Below are positions 7,502-13,640 of a stretch of DNA of 64,000 bases, piece after piece. The first letter of the stretch is position 1; each line of letters starts with the position of its first letter. Origin of the DNA: Lachnospiraceae bacterium (lineage in GTDB: Bacteria > Bacillota_A > Clostridia > Lachnospirales > Lachnospiraceae); NCBI GenBank assembly GCA_009911175.1, contig QXWX01000001.1:1-64000 (forward strand), read 5' to 3'. Under the pieces are notes generated by a model that was not told where the DNA came from, did no database searches, and was given only the letters and a program-made list of their open reading frames with translations. The translations under genes and the position numbers were made by a program.

Positions 7502-8002
7502 CTAAAAACACTTTTCCATCAAAAAGAATTTTCCTTTTCGCCAGTCAGCATAGCCAACTTCCGAATAACCTAAAGAATTATATAGCCTTAATGCAAATGG
7601 ATTATTAGAGAATACATCTAATCGAATAACATGAATACCCATTTCCGTTAATTGCTTTTCAATATATAATAGCGTAGATTTAGCAATTCCTCTATTCTGA
7701 AAAGTCGGATTCACACAAAGTCTATGTACGATATAAAATGGCTTATCTTTATATTTCCACTTGCCGTTTTCATATTCTTTATCACATTTTTGGTTTAAGG
7801 TATATACAACCGCTATTTGACCATTCACTGAACCAACATAGAGTTGACTTTTATCAACATCTTCCTGAAAATCTTCTTTAGTAGGATACAAATCATCCCA
7901 TTGAAAAATATTATCTCGCTCCATAGCATCTATAGCAGTGCGAATTATACTGTATATTTCTTCAATATCATTTGGAGTTGCGTTTCTATATTTTAGTATC
8001 AT
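7502..8002 (-). CDS. GNAT-family N-acetyltransferase (first cargo gene of element B)
   Basis: 166 residues. N-terminal strand-helix MILKYRNATPNDIEEIYSII, acetyl-CoA motif VNPTFQNRGIAKSTLLYIE (about 113-131), and C-terminal NPFALRLYNSLGYSEVG, all classical GNAT features. Substrate unknown. First gene of the cargo transcript; a strong promoter lies 45-75 bases upstream. Not closely similar to the other GNAT of the block, so this is not a simple duplication. Confidence 0.88.
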   Translation of the reverse strand: MILKYRNATPNDIEEIYSIIRTAIDAMERDNIFQWDDLYPTKEDFQEDVDKSQLYVGSVNGQIAVVYTLNQKCDKEYENGKWKYKDKPFYIVHRLCVNPTFQNRGIAKSTLLYIEKQLTEMGIHVIRLDVFSNNPFALRLYNSLGYSEVGYADWRKGKFFLMEKCF

Positions 8003-8046
8003 TACTTTTTCCTCGCAAATTCTAATTTCTCATTCTAATTATTTTA

Positions 8047-8100
8047 AGTATACACAAATTTGTAAGATTTTTCAATTCCCCGAACTATTTTTGCTTAATT
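8047..8100 (-). promoter_or_regulatory. Cargo promoter with upstream repressor-like motif
   Basis: Minus strand: TTGAAA (complement of 8070-8075), 17-base spacer, TATACT (complement of 8047-8052). Just upstream of the -35 box lies CGAACTATTTTTGCTTAATT (8081-8100), which resembles the repeats between the xis and repressor genes (12725-12745). Inference: the element repressor may also touch this promoter. Confidence 0.55.
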
Positions 8101-8103
8101 GAA

Positions 8104-8132
8104 CGGCACTCCCACATATTGCAGGAGTGCCG
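8104..8132 (-). terminator. Hairpin after the TnpV-family gene
   Basis: CGGCACTCC (8104-8112) pairs with GGAGTGCCG (8124-8132), 8 bases beyond the tnpV stop. It separates backbone from cargo transcription. The downstream tract is only moderately T-rich. Confidence 0.55.
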
Positions 8133-8139
8133 CTTATCA

Positions 8140-8517
8140 CTACGAATAGATAAACTCGCTCTCCACAACTTCCCTCACACAAACCCGAATATTATTCATT
8201 TTTTGAACCCATAAAAGCTGGTTTTCTGCCTTTAATTGCTCCGTTACTCCATGCTTGCCGGCATACTCCTTTACCAGCCGAAAAAACATATCCTCTGCCT
8301 GTTCATCTATGCTTGCAAGGTATTCATTCAGCCTGCCGCTTGTCAGCAGATTGAGATAAACGAACTGTTTATGCTCTTTAAGATACCGTAAATGCCGCTG
8401 TCCCCAAATACCAATCAGCTTTTCTTCTTCGGGAGGTAATGCAAGCTCTGGGAGGTAATAGTCGTCTTGCCTTGCATACCAGAGACCGTTATTTTCGTCA
8501 TAAATCCTATTTTCCAT
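8140..8517 (-). CDS. tnpV: TnpV-family transposon-encoded protein
   Basis: 125 residues beginning MENRIYDENNGLWY, with GIWGQRHLRYLKEHK and LNLLTSGRLNEYLASIDEQA. This is the signature of the TnpV family known from the Tn4451/Tn4453 mobilizable transposons of clostridia; its function there is not established. It follows the relaxase gene by 8 bases and is presumably cotranscribed. Family membership is from recognising the conserved sequence; the role is unknown. Confidence 0.85.
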   Translation of the reverse strand: MENRIYDENNGLWYARQDDYYLPELALPPEEEKLIGIWGQRHLRYLKEHKQFVYLNLLTSGRLNEYLASIDEQAEDMFFRLVKEYAGKHGVTEQLKAENQLLWVQKMNNIRVCVREVVESEFIYS

Positions 8518-8525
8518 AGTGTTTC

Positions 8526-9683
8526 CTACCTTTCTTCTTTGCTGTTTTTAAAGCGTTTTTCACGCTGTTTTGATTTTTGTGCTGCTTTTGCCTGCTCTAA
8601 AAGGCTGTCTATCTGCTTACTCCCAAATGTCTTACGGAGCAGCTTATAATCTTTGTTTTCTACACGGAGGTTTTCATTTTCCCCTGCCAGTTTCTCATTG
8701 GTTTTCCTTAACCTCTCATTCTCACGGTGGAGATTGCTGTTTGTGACATTCAGCCGATAGTAGCTGTCCCATGCTTCAAAGCACCTTATAAGTGCCGTTT
8801 TAACAAGCGATTTCAGCTTTTGCACCAAAGGTTCTGCCACTTTATTCTTATACGACTTCGCCGACATCAACCCCTGCGGCTCTGGCAACTGGTATTCTGG
8901 CGAAGTGTCAAGCGCCTGTTCCAGAGTTTTTAGGTTTTCCATTCCTTTGTCGTAATTCTCCACCCTGTCCGACAATACTTGGAATTCCTCTTTTTTCTCC
9001 GAAATCTGCTCCTCAAGCTGAATAACTTCTTTTTCCCGCTCCTGCTTTTTATAATCAAGGACAGACAAATGTTTTTCATGCGTGCCTTTCTGCTCCCACT
9101 GAATTCCGTACCGTTCCATTACGGCGGCAAGCTGTTCTTTTTCGGAAAATACCCATTGTGACCACTCCGTATCGCCACGGGAGCCGCCTTTGAATCCCTG
9201 TGCCGCTAACGCCTGTTTCAATGATACCCTTGTATCAAGCCCACGCTTGCTGCCTGTCGTGAACGGAACAAAGTCAATGTGCAGATGCGGCGTTGCTTCA
9301 TCCATATGGATATGAGCGGAAAATACATAAAGGTTCGGGTTTCGCTCTTGAAATCCATGATAATATTCATCTAAAATCTGCCTTGCAAGCTGTCCGTTCT
9401 CACTTCCTGCACCCATATTTTCCTTATCGCCAATCTGCAAAATCAGTTCATGGAACGGCTTTTCCTGCTTTGAGTTCCGTATCTTCTCGTAATAATCAGC
9501 AATGCGTCGGTCTGCCCTTGTCTGTTTCTGGTTATATCTCCGTAATGCTTCATCAAATAGCTTATGATACACTTTTTTGATGCTCTCGTTGCAATAGTCT
9601 ACATTAAGATGTGAACGCTCTCCATCTACATTTTCAGCTTTAAATTTTCGGCTGTTATGACTGACCGAGCCTTTCCCCACCAT
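8526..9683 (-). CDS. mobA: MobA/MobL family relaxase of element B
   Basis: 385 residues from ATG. The relaxase domain carries HIHMDEATPHLHID at 124-137, and a coiled coil follows (about 205-260 and 315-370). Shorter than the element A enzyme by about 60 residues, mostly in the coiled coil. Start is uncertain: the ATG has no ribosome site, while AAAGGG lies upstream of the position where element A uses TTG. Here that codon is ATA, and the frame is open through it, so the real start may be a rare codon about seven codons earlier. Hairpin array 9740-9907 upstream is the likely oriT. Confidence 0.88.
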   Translation of the reverse strand: MVGKGSVSHNSRKFKAENVDGERSHLNVDYCNESIKKVYHKLFDEALRRYNQKQTRADRRIADYYEKIRNSKQEKPFHELILQIGDKENMGAGSENGQLARQILDEYYHGFQERNPNLYVFSAHIHMDEATPHLHIDFVPFTTGSKRGLDTRVSLKQALAAQGFKGGSRGDTEWSQWVFSEKEQLAAVMERYGIQWEQKGTHEKHLSVLDYKKQEREKEVIQLEEQISEKKEEFQVLSDRVENYDKGMENLKTLEQALDTSPEYQLPEPQGLMSAKSYKNKVAEPLVQKLKSLVKTALIRCFEAWDSYYRLNVTNSNLHRENERLRKTNEKLAGENENLRVENKDYKLLRKTFGSKQIDSLLEQAKAAQKSKQREKRFKNSKEER

Positions 9684-9739
9684 TGCGCTAATCGTCCGTC
9701 TTATAAAATCACGCCCTTTCTTTTCGGCTGGTAGGCTTT

Positions 9740-9907
9740 GTTACTTTCCCGAAAGTAACGCAAAAGCACTTTTGTCGGCTTCGCCAACAAAAATGCAACC
9801 TGCAAGCAGGTTTTGCGCTCTCCGAGGGGTGAGCGTGTGCCAGTGGCACACAAGCTGCGAACCGACCGAGTCGGCAGACGAGACAGGGCGGCTTTTTGTA
9901 AAAAGCC
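9740..9907. other. Tandem hairpin array, candidate oriT of element B
   Basis: Six hairpins in a row: GTTACTTTC/GAAAGTAAC (9740-9759), CAAAAG/CTTTTG (9761-9774), AACCTGC/GCAGGTT (9797-9812), GTGTGCC/GGCACAC (9835-9851), CCGAC/GTCGG (9862-9874), GGCTTTTT/AAAAAGCC (9890-9907). The first three match element A in sequence; the later ones match only in kind. No credible gene lies in 9684-10002; short frames here run through the palindromes. Confidence 0.6.
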
Positions 9908-9933
9908 CCCTGCACCCCGCAAAAACTTTATCC

Positions 9934-10016
9934 GTGACGGTTTGCGTCGATGTGACGGTTATTTCCGTACCGCACCCCACTCCTAAAAATACCGTCACAC
10001 CGTCACATATCGTCAC
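9934..10016. repeat. Inverted-repeat cluster at the 3' end of element B repA (candidate origin)
   Basis: GTGACGGTT (9934-9942 and 9952-9960, the second followed by ATTT) faces AAATACCGTCAC (9987-9998), ACCGTCAC (9999-10006) and TCGTCAC (10010-10016). Same layout as element A 2217-2299, but GCGACGG/CCGTCGC there becomes GTGACGG/CCGTCAC here: both arms changed together. The last repeats overlap the repA stop. Confidence 0.55.
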
Positions 10017-11100
10017 GCTCCCCACGGTACAGCTTTATCATACGCCCCTCGTGACACCGTTCACGTTTATAGAAGATGCCGTATTCGTTGAGTAAACGTC
10101 CCGACAGGACATTCAGTTTCCGTGCAAGGCTGTTCGGCTGTAACTCTGTTTCCAGCCAAGCCGCAAGCTCCGTCGCCGTCCCCTTCCACAAGGGGCAATC
10201 GACAGTAATTCTTTTATCTATTTCCTCAAGTAAAGGCTCTGGCGGCTCTTTCCAAAGTTCTGTTTCTGCCTTTTGAAAATCCCATAACAATGTTTCGGGA
10301 TTGCGGAGAAGATAGAGTTTCTGCTCTTGTTGGTCTCTGCCCGACACTTCAAGCGTGGCGGCGTTGCCGATGCGTTTTTCTTTCTGCAGCAGGAATGCAC
10401 CGTCAGCCGCACCGAGCAAGCCAGTAGTTCCCGAAATCATATCGAACTTATCATCAGAACCCTGCTTTCTGGTATGATGGACAATCAAGATACAGATGCC
10501 ATAGCTGTCTGCAAACTGTTTCAGCCTTGTAATAACCTCATAATCATTTGCATAACTGTAATTGTCCCCGCCGACTTCACGCACCTTTTGGAGGGTGTCA
10601 ATGATAATCAGCCTTGTATCGGTATGCTGTTTCATAAATTCCTGCAACTGTTCATCCAAACCATTGCCAAGATTACCCGCCGAAACAGAAAAGAATAAAT
10701 TGTCTGCCCCGTCCGTGCCAAACATACGGTACAGCCTTTCCTGCAGGCGGCGGTAATCATCTTCAAGGGCAAGGTACAAGACCGTTCCTTTTCGGACGGG
10801 ATATTCCCACAGCGGCACTCCCATACTGGTATGGTACGCAATCTGCGCTATAAGAAAGCTCTTGCCGACTTTTGGCGCGCCTGCGAAAAGATAAGTGCCA
10901 GGGTAGAGCAGACCGTCAATCAAAGGCGGCTTGCTCGGATATACAGAATCATACAATTCAGCCATAGATACAGTTTCAAGAGCTTCGCTATTGTTTTTCG
11001 GCGGGTAATTGGTTATACTGTTATTGTTTACATTAGGCGGTTGCTCCGTATCTGCGCCAACAGATACATTCGGGACAGCCGTTTCTTTTTTATTCGCCAT
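10003..11100 (-). CDS. RepA-type AAA ATPase (RecA/DnaB-like helicase) of element B
   Basis: 365 residues. Walker A GAPKVGKS at 74-81, Walker B-type strand LIIIDT about 90 residues later, and a C-terminal DNA-binding-like region. Paralogue of the element A protein (2303-3439), well conserved across the ATPase core but divergent in the first 45 residues. ATG at 11098-11100 is chosen because GGAG lies 9 bases ahead; the GTG two codons earlier is too close to it. The gene overlaps the upstream MobC-like gene by 11 bases. Its 3' end runs into the repeat cluster that may be its binding site. Confidence 0.82.
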   Translation of the reverse strand: MANKKETAVPNVSVGADTEQPPNVNNNSITNYPPKNNSEALETVSMAELYDSVYPSKPPLIDGLLYPGTYLFAGAPKVGKSFLIAQIAYHTSMGVPLWEYPVRKGTVLYLALEDDYRRLQERLYRMFGTDGADNLFFSVSAGNLGNGLDEQLQEFMKQHTDTRLIIIDTLQKVREVGGDNYSYANDYEVITRLKQFADSYGICILIVHHTRKQGSDDKFDMISGTTGLLGAADGAFLLQKEKRIGNAATLEVSGRDQQEQKLYLLRNPETLLWDFQKAETELWKEPPEPLLEEIDKRITVDCPLWKGTATELAAWLETELQPNSLARKLNVLSGRLLNEYGIFYKRERCHEGRMIKLYRGERDDM

Positions 11101-11425
11101 CTTCACTTTCTCCTTTCAGACCGCCGAGAATAACAGCAATCAGTTCGATTGTGTCAAGCAGTTCTTCATTTACGCTCCCGCCCGCTTCAATCCTCTGCAA
11201 TTCTGCAAGGACGGCGGAAAGCTCATTGCGGAGTGCCTTATACACCCTCGGATTGCCCTGCACAACCACGTCTTGGCATAAGAGCCGCCTTGTAATATAG
11301 TCCTGCTTGGTAAGCCCCGAAAGCCGCACCGCTTTGTCAATCCGCTCATTTTCTTCGGGGGATACCCGAAAGGCGACGGTCTTGTTCCTCCAACGATTGC
11401 AGTTGTCTAAATTCTTTGCCGACAT
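11090..11425 (-). CDS. Small MobC/ribbon-helix-helix-like protein of element B
   Basis: 111 residues. FRVSPEENERIDKAVRLSG followed by TKQDYITRRLLCQDVVVQ, the same ribbon-helix-helix-like core as the element A protein at 3436-3759, with an acidic C-terminus. One base separates it from the integrase start side and its 3' end overlaps repA. Probably a relaxosome accessory or autoregulatory DNA-binding protein; assigned by motif and position only. Confidence 0.65.
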   Translation of the reverse strand: MSAKNLDNCNRWRNKTVAFRVSPEENERIDKAVRLSGLTKQDYITRRLLCQDVVVQGNPRVYKALRNELSAVLAELQRIEAGGSVNEELLDTIELIAVILGGLKGESEDGE

Positions 11426-11426
11426 A

Positions 11427-12506
11427 TCAAAAATCCCCCTTCCCTAAATCGTCAAGCCTGTCTGCCATTTCTGTCTGTTTTGACGGAAACAAATGAGCGT
11501 AACGGTAAGTGATTTCAATGCTCTCATGCCCTACTCTGTCAGCAATTGCCACCGCCGAGAATCCCATGTCAATCAATAAACTGATGTGGCTATGCCGCAA
11601 ATCGTGAATCCGTATACGTTTTACGCCTGCGGCTTTTGCGCCCCTGTCCATCTCGTGATGGAGATAACTCTTTGTTACCGTGAAAATGCGGTCTTTCTTC
11701 TTTAAACCGTACAGCATACTGATATATTCCTGCATCTCCTCACAGAGAAACTTTGGCATCTTGATTGTGCGGTTGCTCTTTTTTGTTTTCGGAGAGGTAA
11801 TCACGTCCTCCCCGTGCAGGCGTTGGTAGGATTTGTTAATCGTGACCGTTTCCTTATCAAAATTGAAATCAGCGGCGGTTAAAGCTAATAATTCTCCCTC
11901 TCGGATTCCGCACCAGTAAAGCATCTGGAACGCATAATAGGAAACTGGCTTGTCCATCATTTCATCCGCAAACCTCTTATATTCCTCTTTCGTCCAGAAC
12001 AGCATTTCTTTGTGTTCCTCGCTCCCCATATTGCCCGCCTTTGCCGCAGGATTGGAGCGGAGGTCATAATACCGTACTGCATGGTTGAATATCGCTGAAA
12101 GCTGATTGTGGACTGTTTTCAGATACGTCTGCGAATAGGGATTGCGTTTTTCATCACGGTAGGCAAGCAGCTCATTCTGCCATGCAATGATTTCCTTTGT
12201 GCCAATCCCGCTAATTTTCATCTTTCCAAAATACGGGAGAATCTTCGTCCGAATGATATGCTCCTTTGTCAGCCAAGTGTTCTCTTTCAGTCGGTTCTTG
12301 ACATCATTCGCATAAAGCTCTGTAAAGGCTTCAAAGTCCATGTCAAGGTCAGCGGAATTTTGCAACTGGAATTTCCGCTCCCATTCCTGTGCCTCCCGCT
12401 TTGTGGCAAACCCACGCTTGCACTTCTGTTTACGTTCGCCCTTCCAATTCACATACCTTGCCATCACATACCATGTGCCGTTGCCCTCGTTTTTAAATAC
12501 TGGCAT
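11427..12506 (-). CDS. int: Tyrosine site-specific integrase of element B
   Basis: 359 residues, colinear with the element A integrase. Catalytic residues: Arg202 (CGIREGEL), His301 and Arg304 (HDLRH), His327 (GHESI), Tyr336 (RYAHL). The gene starts directly after the Xis-like stop codon (12507-12509), so the two are translationally linked. Target: the guaA 3' end, core TCGAACTC at 13645-13652. Conservation of the core-binding and catalytic parts with element A fits the shared target; different arm hexamers fit divergence in the N-terminal 60 residues. Confidence 0.94.
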   Translation of the reverse strand: MPVFKNEGNGTWYVMARYVNWKGERKQKCKRGFATKREAQEWERKFQLQNSADLDMDFEAFTELYANDVKNRLKENTWLTKEHIIRTKILPYFGKMKISGIGTKEIIAWQNELLAYRDEKRNPYSQTYLKTVHNQLSAIFNHAVRYYDLRSNPAAKAGNMGSEEHKEMLFWTKEEYKRFADEMMDKPVSYYAFQMLYWCGIREGELLALTAADFNFDKETVTINKSYQRLHGEDVITSPKTKKSNRTIKMPKFLCEEMQEYISMLYGLKKKDRIFTVTKSYLHHEMDRGAKAAGVKRIRIHDLRHSHISLLIDMGFSAVAIADRVGHESIEITYRYAHLFPSKQTEMADRLDDLGKGDF

Positions 12507-12707
12507 TTATTCCACCCCCTTTCCCTGGTTTTCTCCCGACCCGTAAAACCTTTCTTGGAAATACTGGCGGTTTACTCTCCCTGCAATCGTAATAAACCCC
12601 TGCTCCTTCAGCTCGTCATTCAGTTTCTTGATGAGCTTGTAGGCGTAAGGCTTTGACACAGAAAGCTCCTGCGCCACCTCGTCCACACGGATAAATTTGT
12701 TGTCCAT
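12507..12707 (-). CDS. Xis-like small DNA-binding protein of element B
   Basis: 66 residues with the helix-turn-helix VDEVAQELSVSKPYAYKLIK and a wing GFITIAGRVNRQYF. Homologous to 4919-5104. Position immediately upstream of int and divergent from the repressor is typical of an excisionase. Ribosome site AGGAGAGG precedes the ATG. Confidence 0.75.
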   Translation of the reverse strand: MDNKFIRVDEVAQELSVSKPYAYKLIKKLNDELKEQGFITIAGRVNRQYFQERFYGSGENQGKGVE

Positions 12708-12724
12708 ATAACCTCTCCTTTCTT

Positions 12725-12848
12725 GTTAAGCGTTTTTGCTTAATTCATAATACTAAACTTTTTTGCTACTGTCAATAGGTTTGCAAGAAAATATTAAACT
12801 TTTTTGTTTCGCTTATGCTTGACTTTCTCTAAGCATATATGCTATACT
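12725..12848. promoter_or_regulatory. Divergent control region of element B
   Basis: Plus-strand promoter TTGACT (12819-12824), 18-base spacer, TATACT (12843-12848), for the repressor. Three operator-like repeats: GTTAAGCGTTTTTGCTTAATT (12725-12745), CTAAACTTTTTTGCT (12753-12767), ATTAAACTTTTTTGTTT (12793-12809). Similar units lie in element A at 5123-5217. Confidence 0.6.
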
Positions 12849-12881
12849 CCTTATAAACATAAGCACAAGGAGTGAAACATT

Positions 12882-13412
12882 ATGGCGATTGGCGAAAGAA
12901 TACATTTTTTCCGCATCATGCGGGGCATGACGCAAAAATACCTCGGTATGCTTGTCGGATTTCCCGAAAAATCAGCGGATGTGCGTCTGGCGCAGTACGA
13001 AACTGGCTCACGCAAGCCAAAGGCAGACTTGACGGCTGCACTGGCGCAGGCTCTTGACGTTGTGCCGCAGGCTCTTGACATACCCGACATTGACAGTCAA
13101 ATCGGACTTATGCACACCTTATTTACCCTTGAGGACATTTACGGTCTTACCGTCAGTGAATCAGACGGTGAAATCTGCTTAAAAGTCAACAAAGACAAAA
13201 GCAAGGATGCCGCCGAACTGCTGAAAATGCTCTCTGCTTGGAAAGAGCAGGCAGACAAGCTCTCTGCCGAGGAAATCAGCAGGGAAGATTACGACCAGTG
13301 GCGGTATAATTATCCAAAGTTTGATACCACGCAGCATTGGGCGAAAGTCTCCTCTAAGGAATTGAGCGATACCTTAGCCAAAGCGTTCAAGGACAAACTG
13401 AAAAACGATTGA
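12882..13412 (+). CDS. XRE-family repressor of element B
   Basis: 176 residues. N-terminal HTH_XRE (about 4-60; MTQKYLGMLVGF) and a C-terminal region shared with the element A repressor (IGLMHTLFTLEDIYGL). Ribosome site CAAGGAG 8 bases before the ATG. Expected to repress xis-int by binding the TTAA-type repeats in the divergent region. Similar but distinct repressors could let two related elements coexist; that is inference. Confidence 0.85.
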   Translation: MAIGERIHFFRIMRGMTQKYLGMLVGFPEKSADVRLAQYETGSRKPKADLTAALAQALDVVPQALDIPDIDSQIGLMHTLFTLEDIYGLTVSESDGEICLKVNKDKSKDAAELLKMLSAWKEQADKLSAEEISREDYDQWRYNYPKFDTTQHWAKVSSKELSDTLAKAFKDKLKND

Positions 13413-13426
13413 CAAGCACGACAAAA

Positions 13427-13468
13427 AACGCCCTTAGCCATGAGTTCCTACCCACAGCTAAGGGCGTT
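13427..13468. terminator. Hairpin terminator after the element B repressor
   Basis: AACGCCCTTAGC (13427-13438) pairs perfectly with GCTAAGGGCGTT (13457-13468). The T-run lies on the minus-strand side, so it mainly stops transcription arriving from guaA; the plus-strand side is A/T-mixed. Confidence 0.75.
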
Positions 13469-13563
13469 ATAATATGGATTTATTTCAGTCATCTAAACCG
13501 CTTGCAAATCATTCTCCCACCAACAAACCACTTGACAGTAAGAATAATCGCACTCAAACGACT

Positions 13564-13580
13564 GTTATCAATTTGTTATC
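13564..13580 (+). other. Putative integrase arm site of element B (GTTATC x2)
   Basis: GTTATCAATTTGTTATC, starting 81 bases from the core at 13645. The left end of the same element has the same pair at 6141-6157 with one spacer mismatch. Confidence 0.55.
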
Positions 13581-13640
13581 AAAAGACCTTTCCAAAGCCC
13601 GAAAACCCGCATAAGCACTGGATTTACTAAGTATTTTTGT

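Noticed and set aside
6032..8139. The acetyltransferase-methyltransferase cargo as part of element A
   Set aside because: The att core at 6032-6039 and the arm pair at 6141-6157, which matches the right end of element B, place the cargo inside element B.
9701..9922. Several short frames on both strands upstream of the element B relaxase
   Set aside because: They run through palindromes and change frame between the two elements; the conserved feature is the hairpin row, not a protein.
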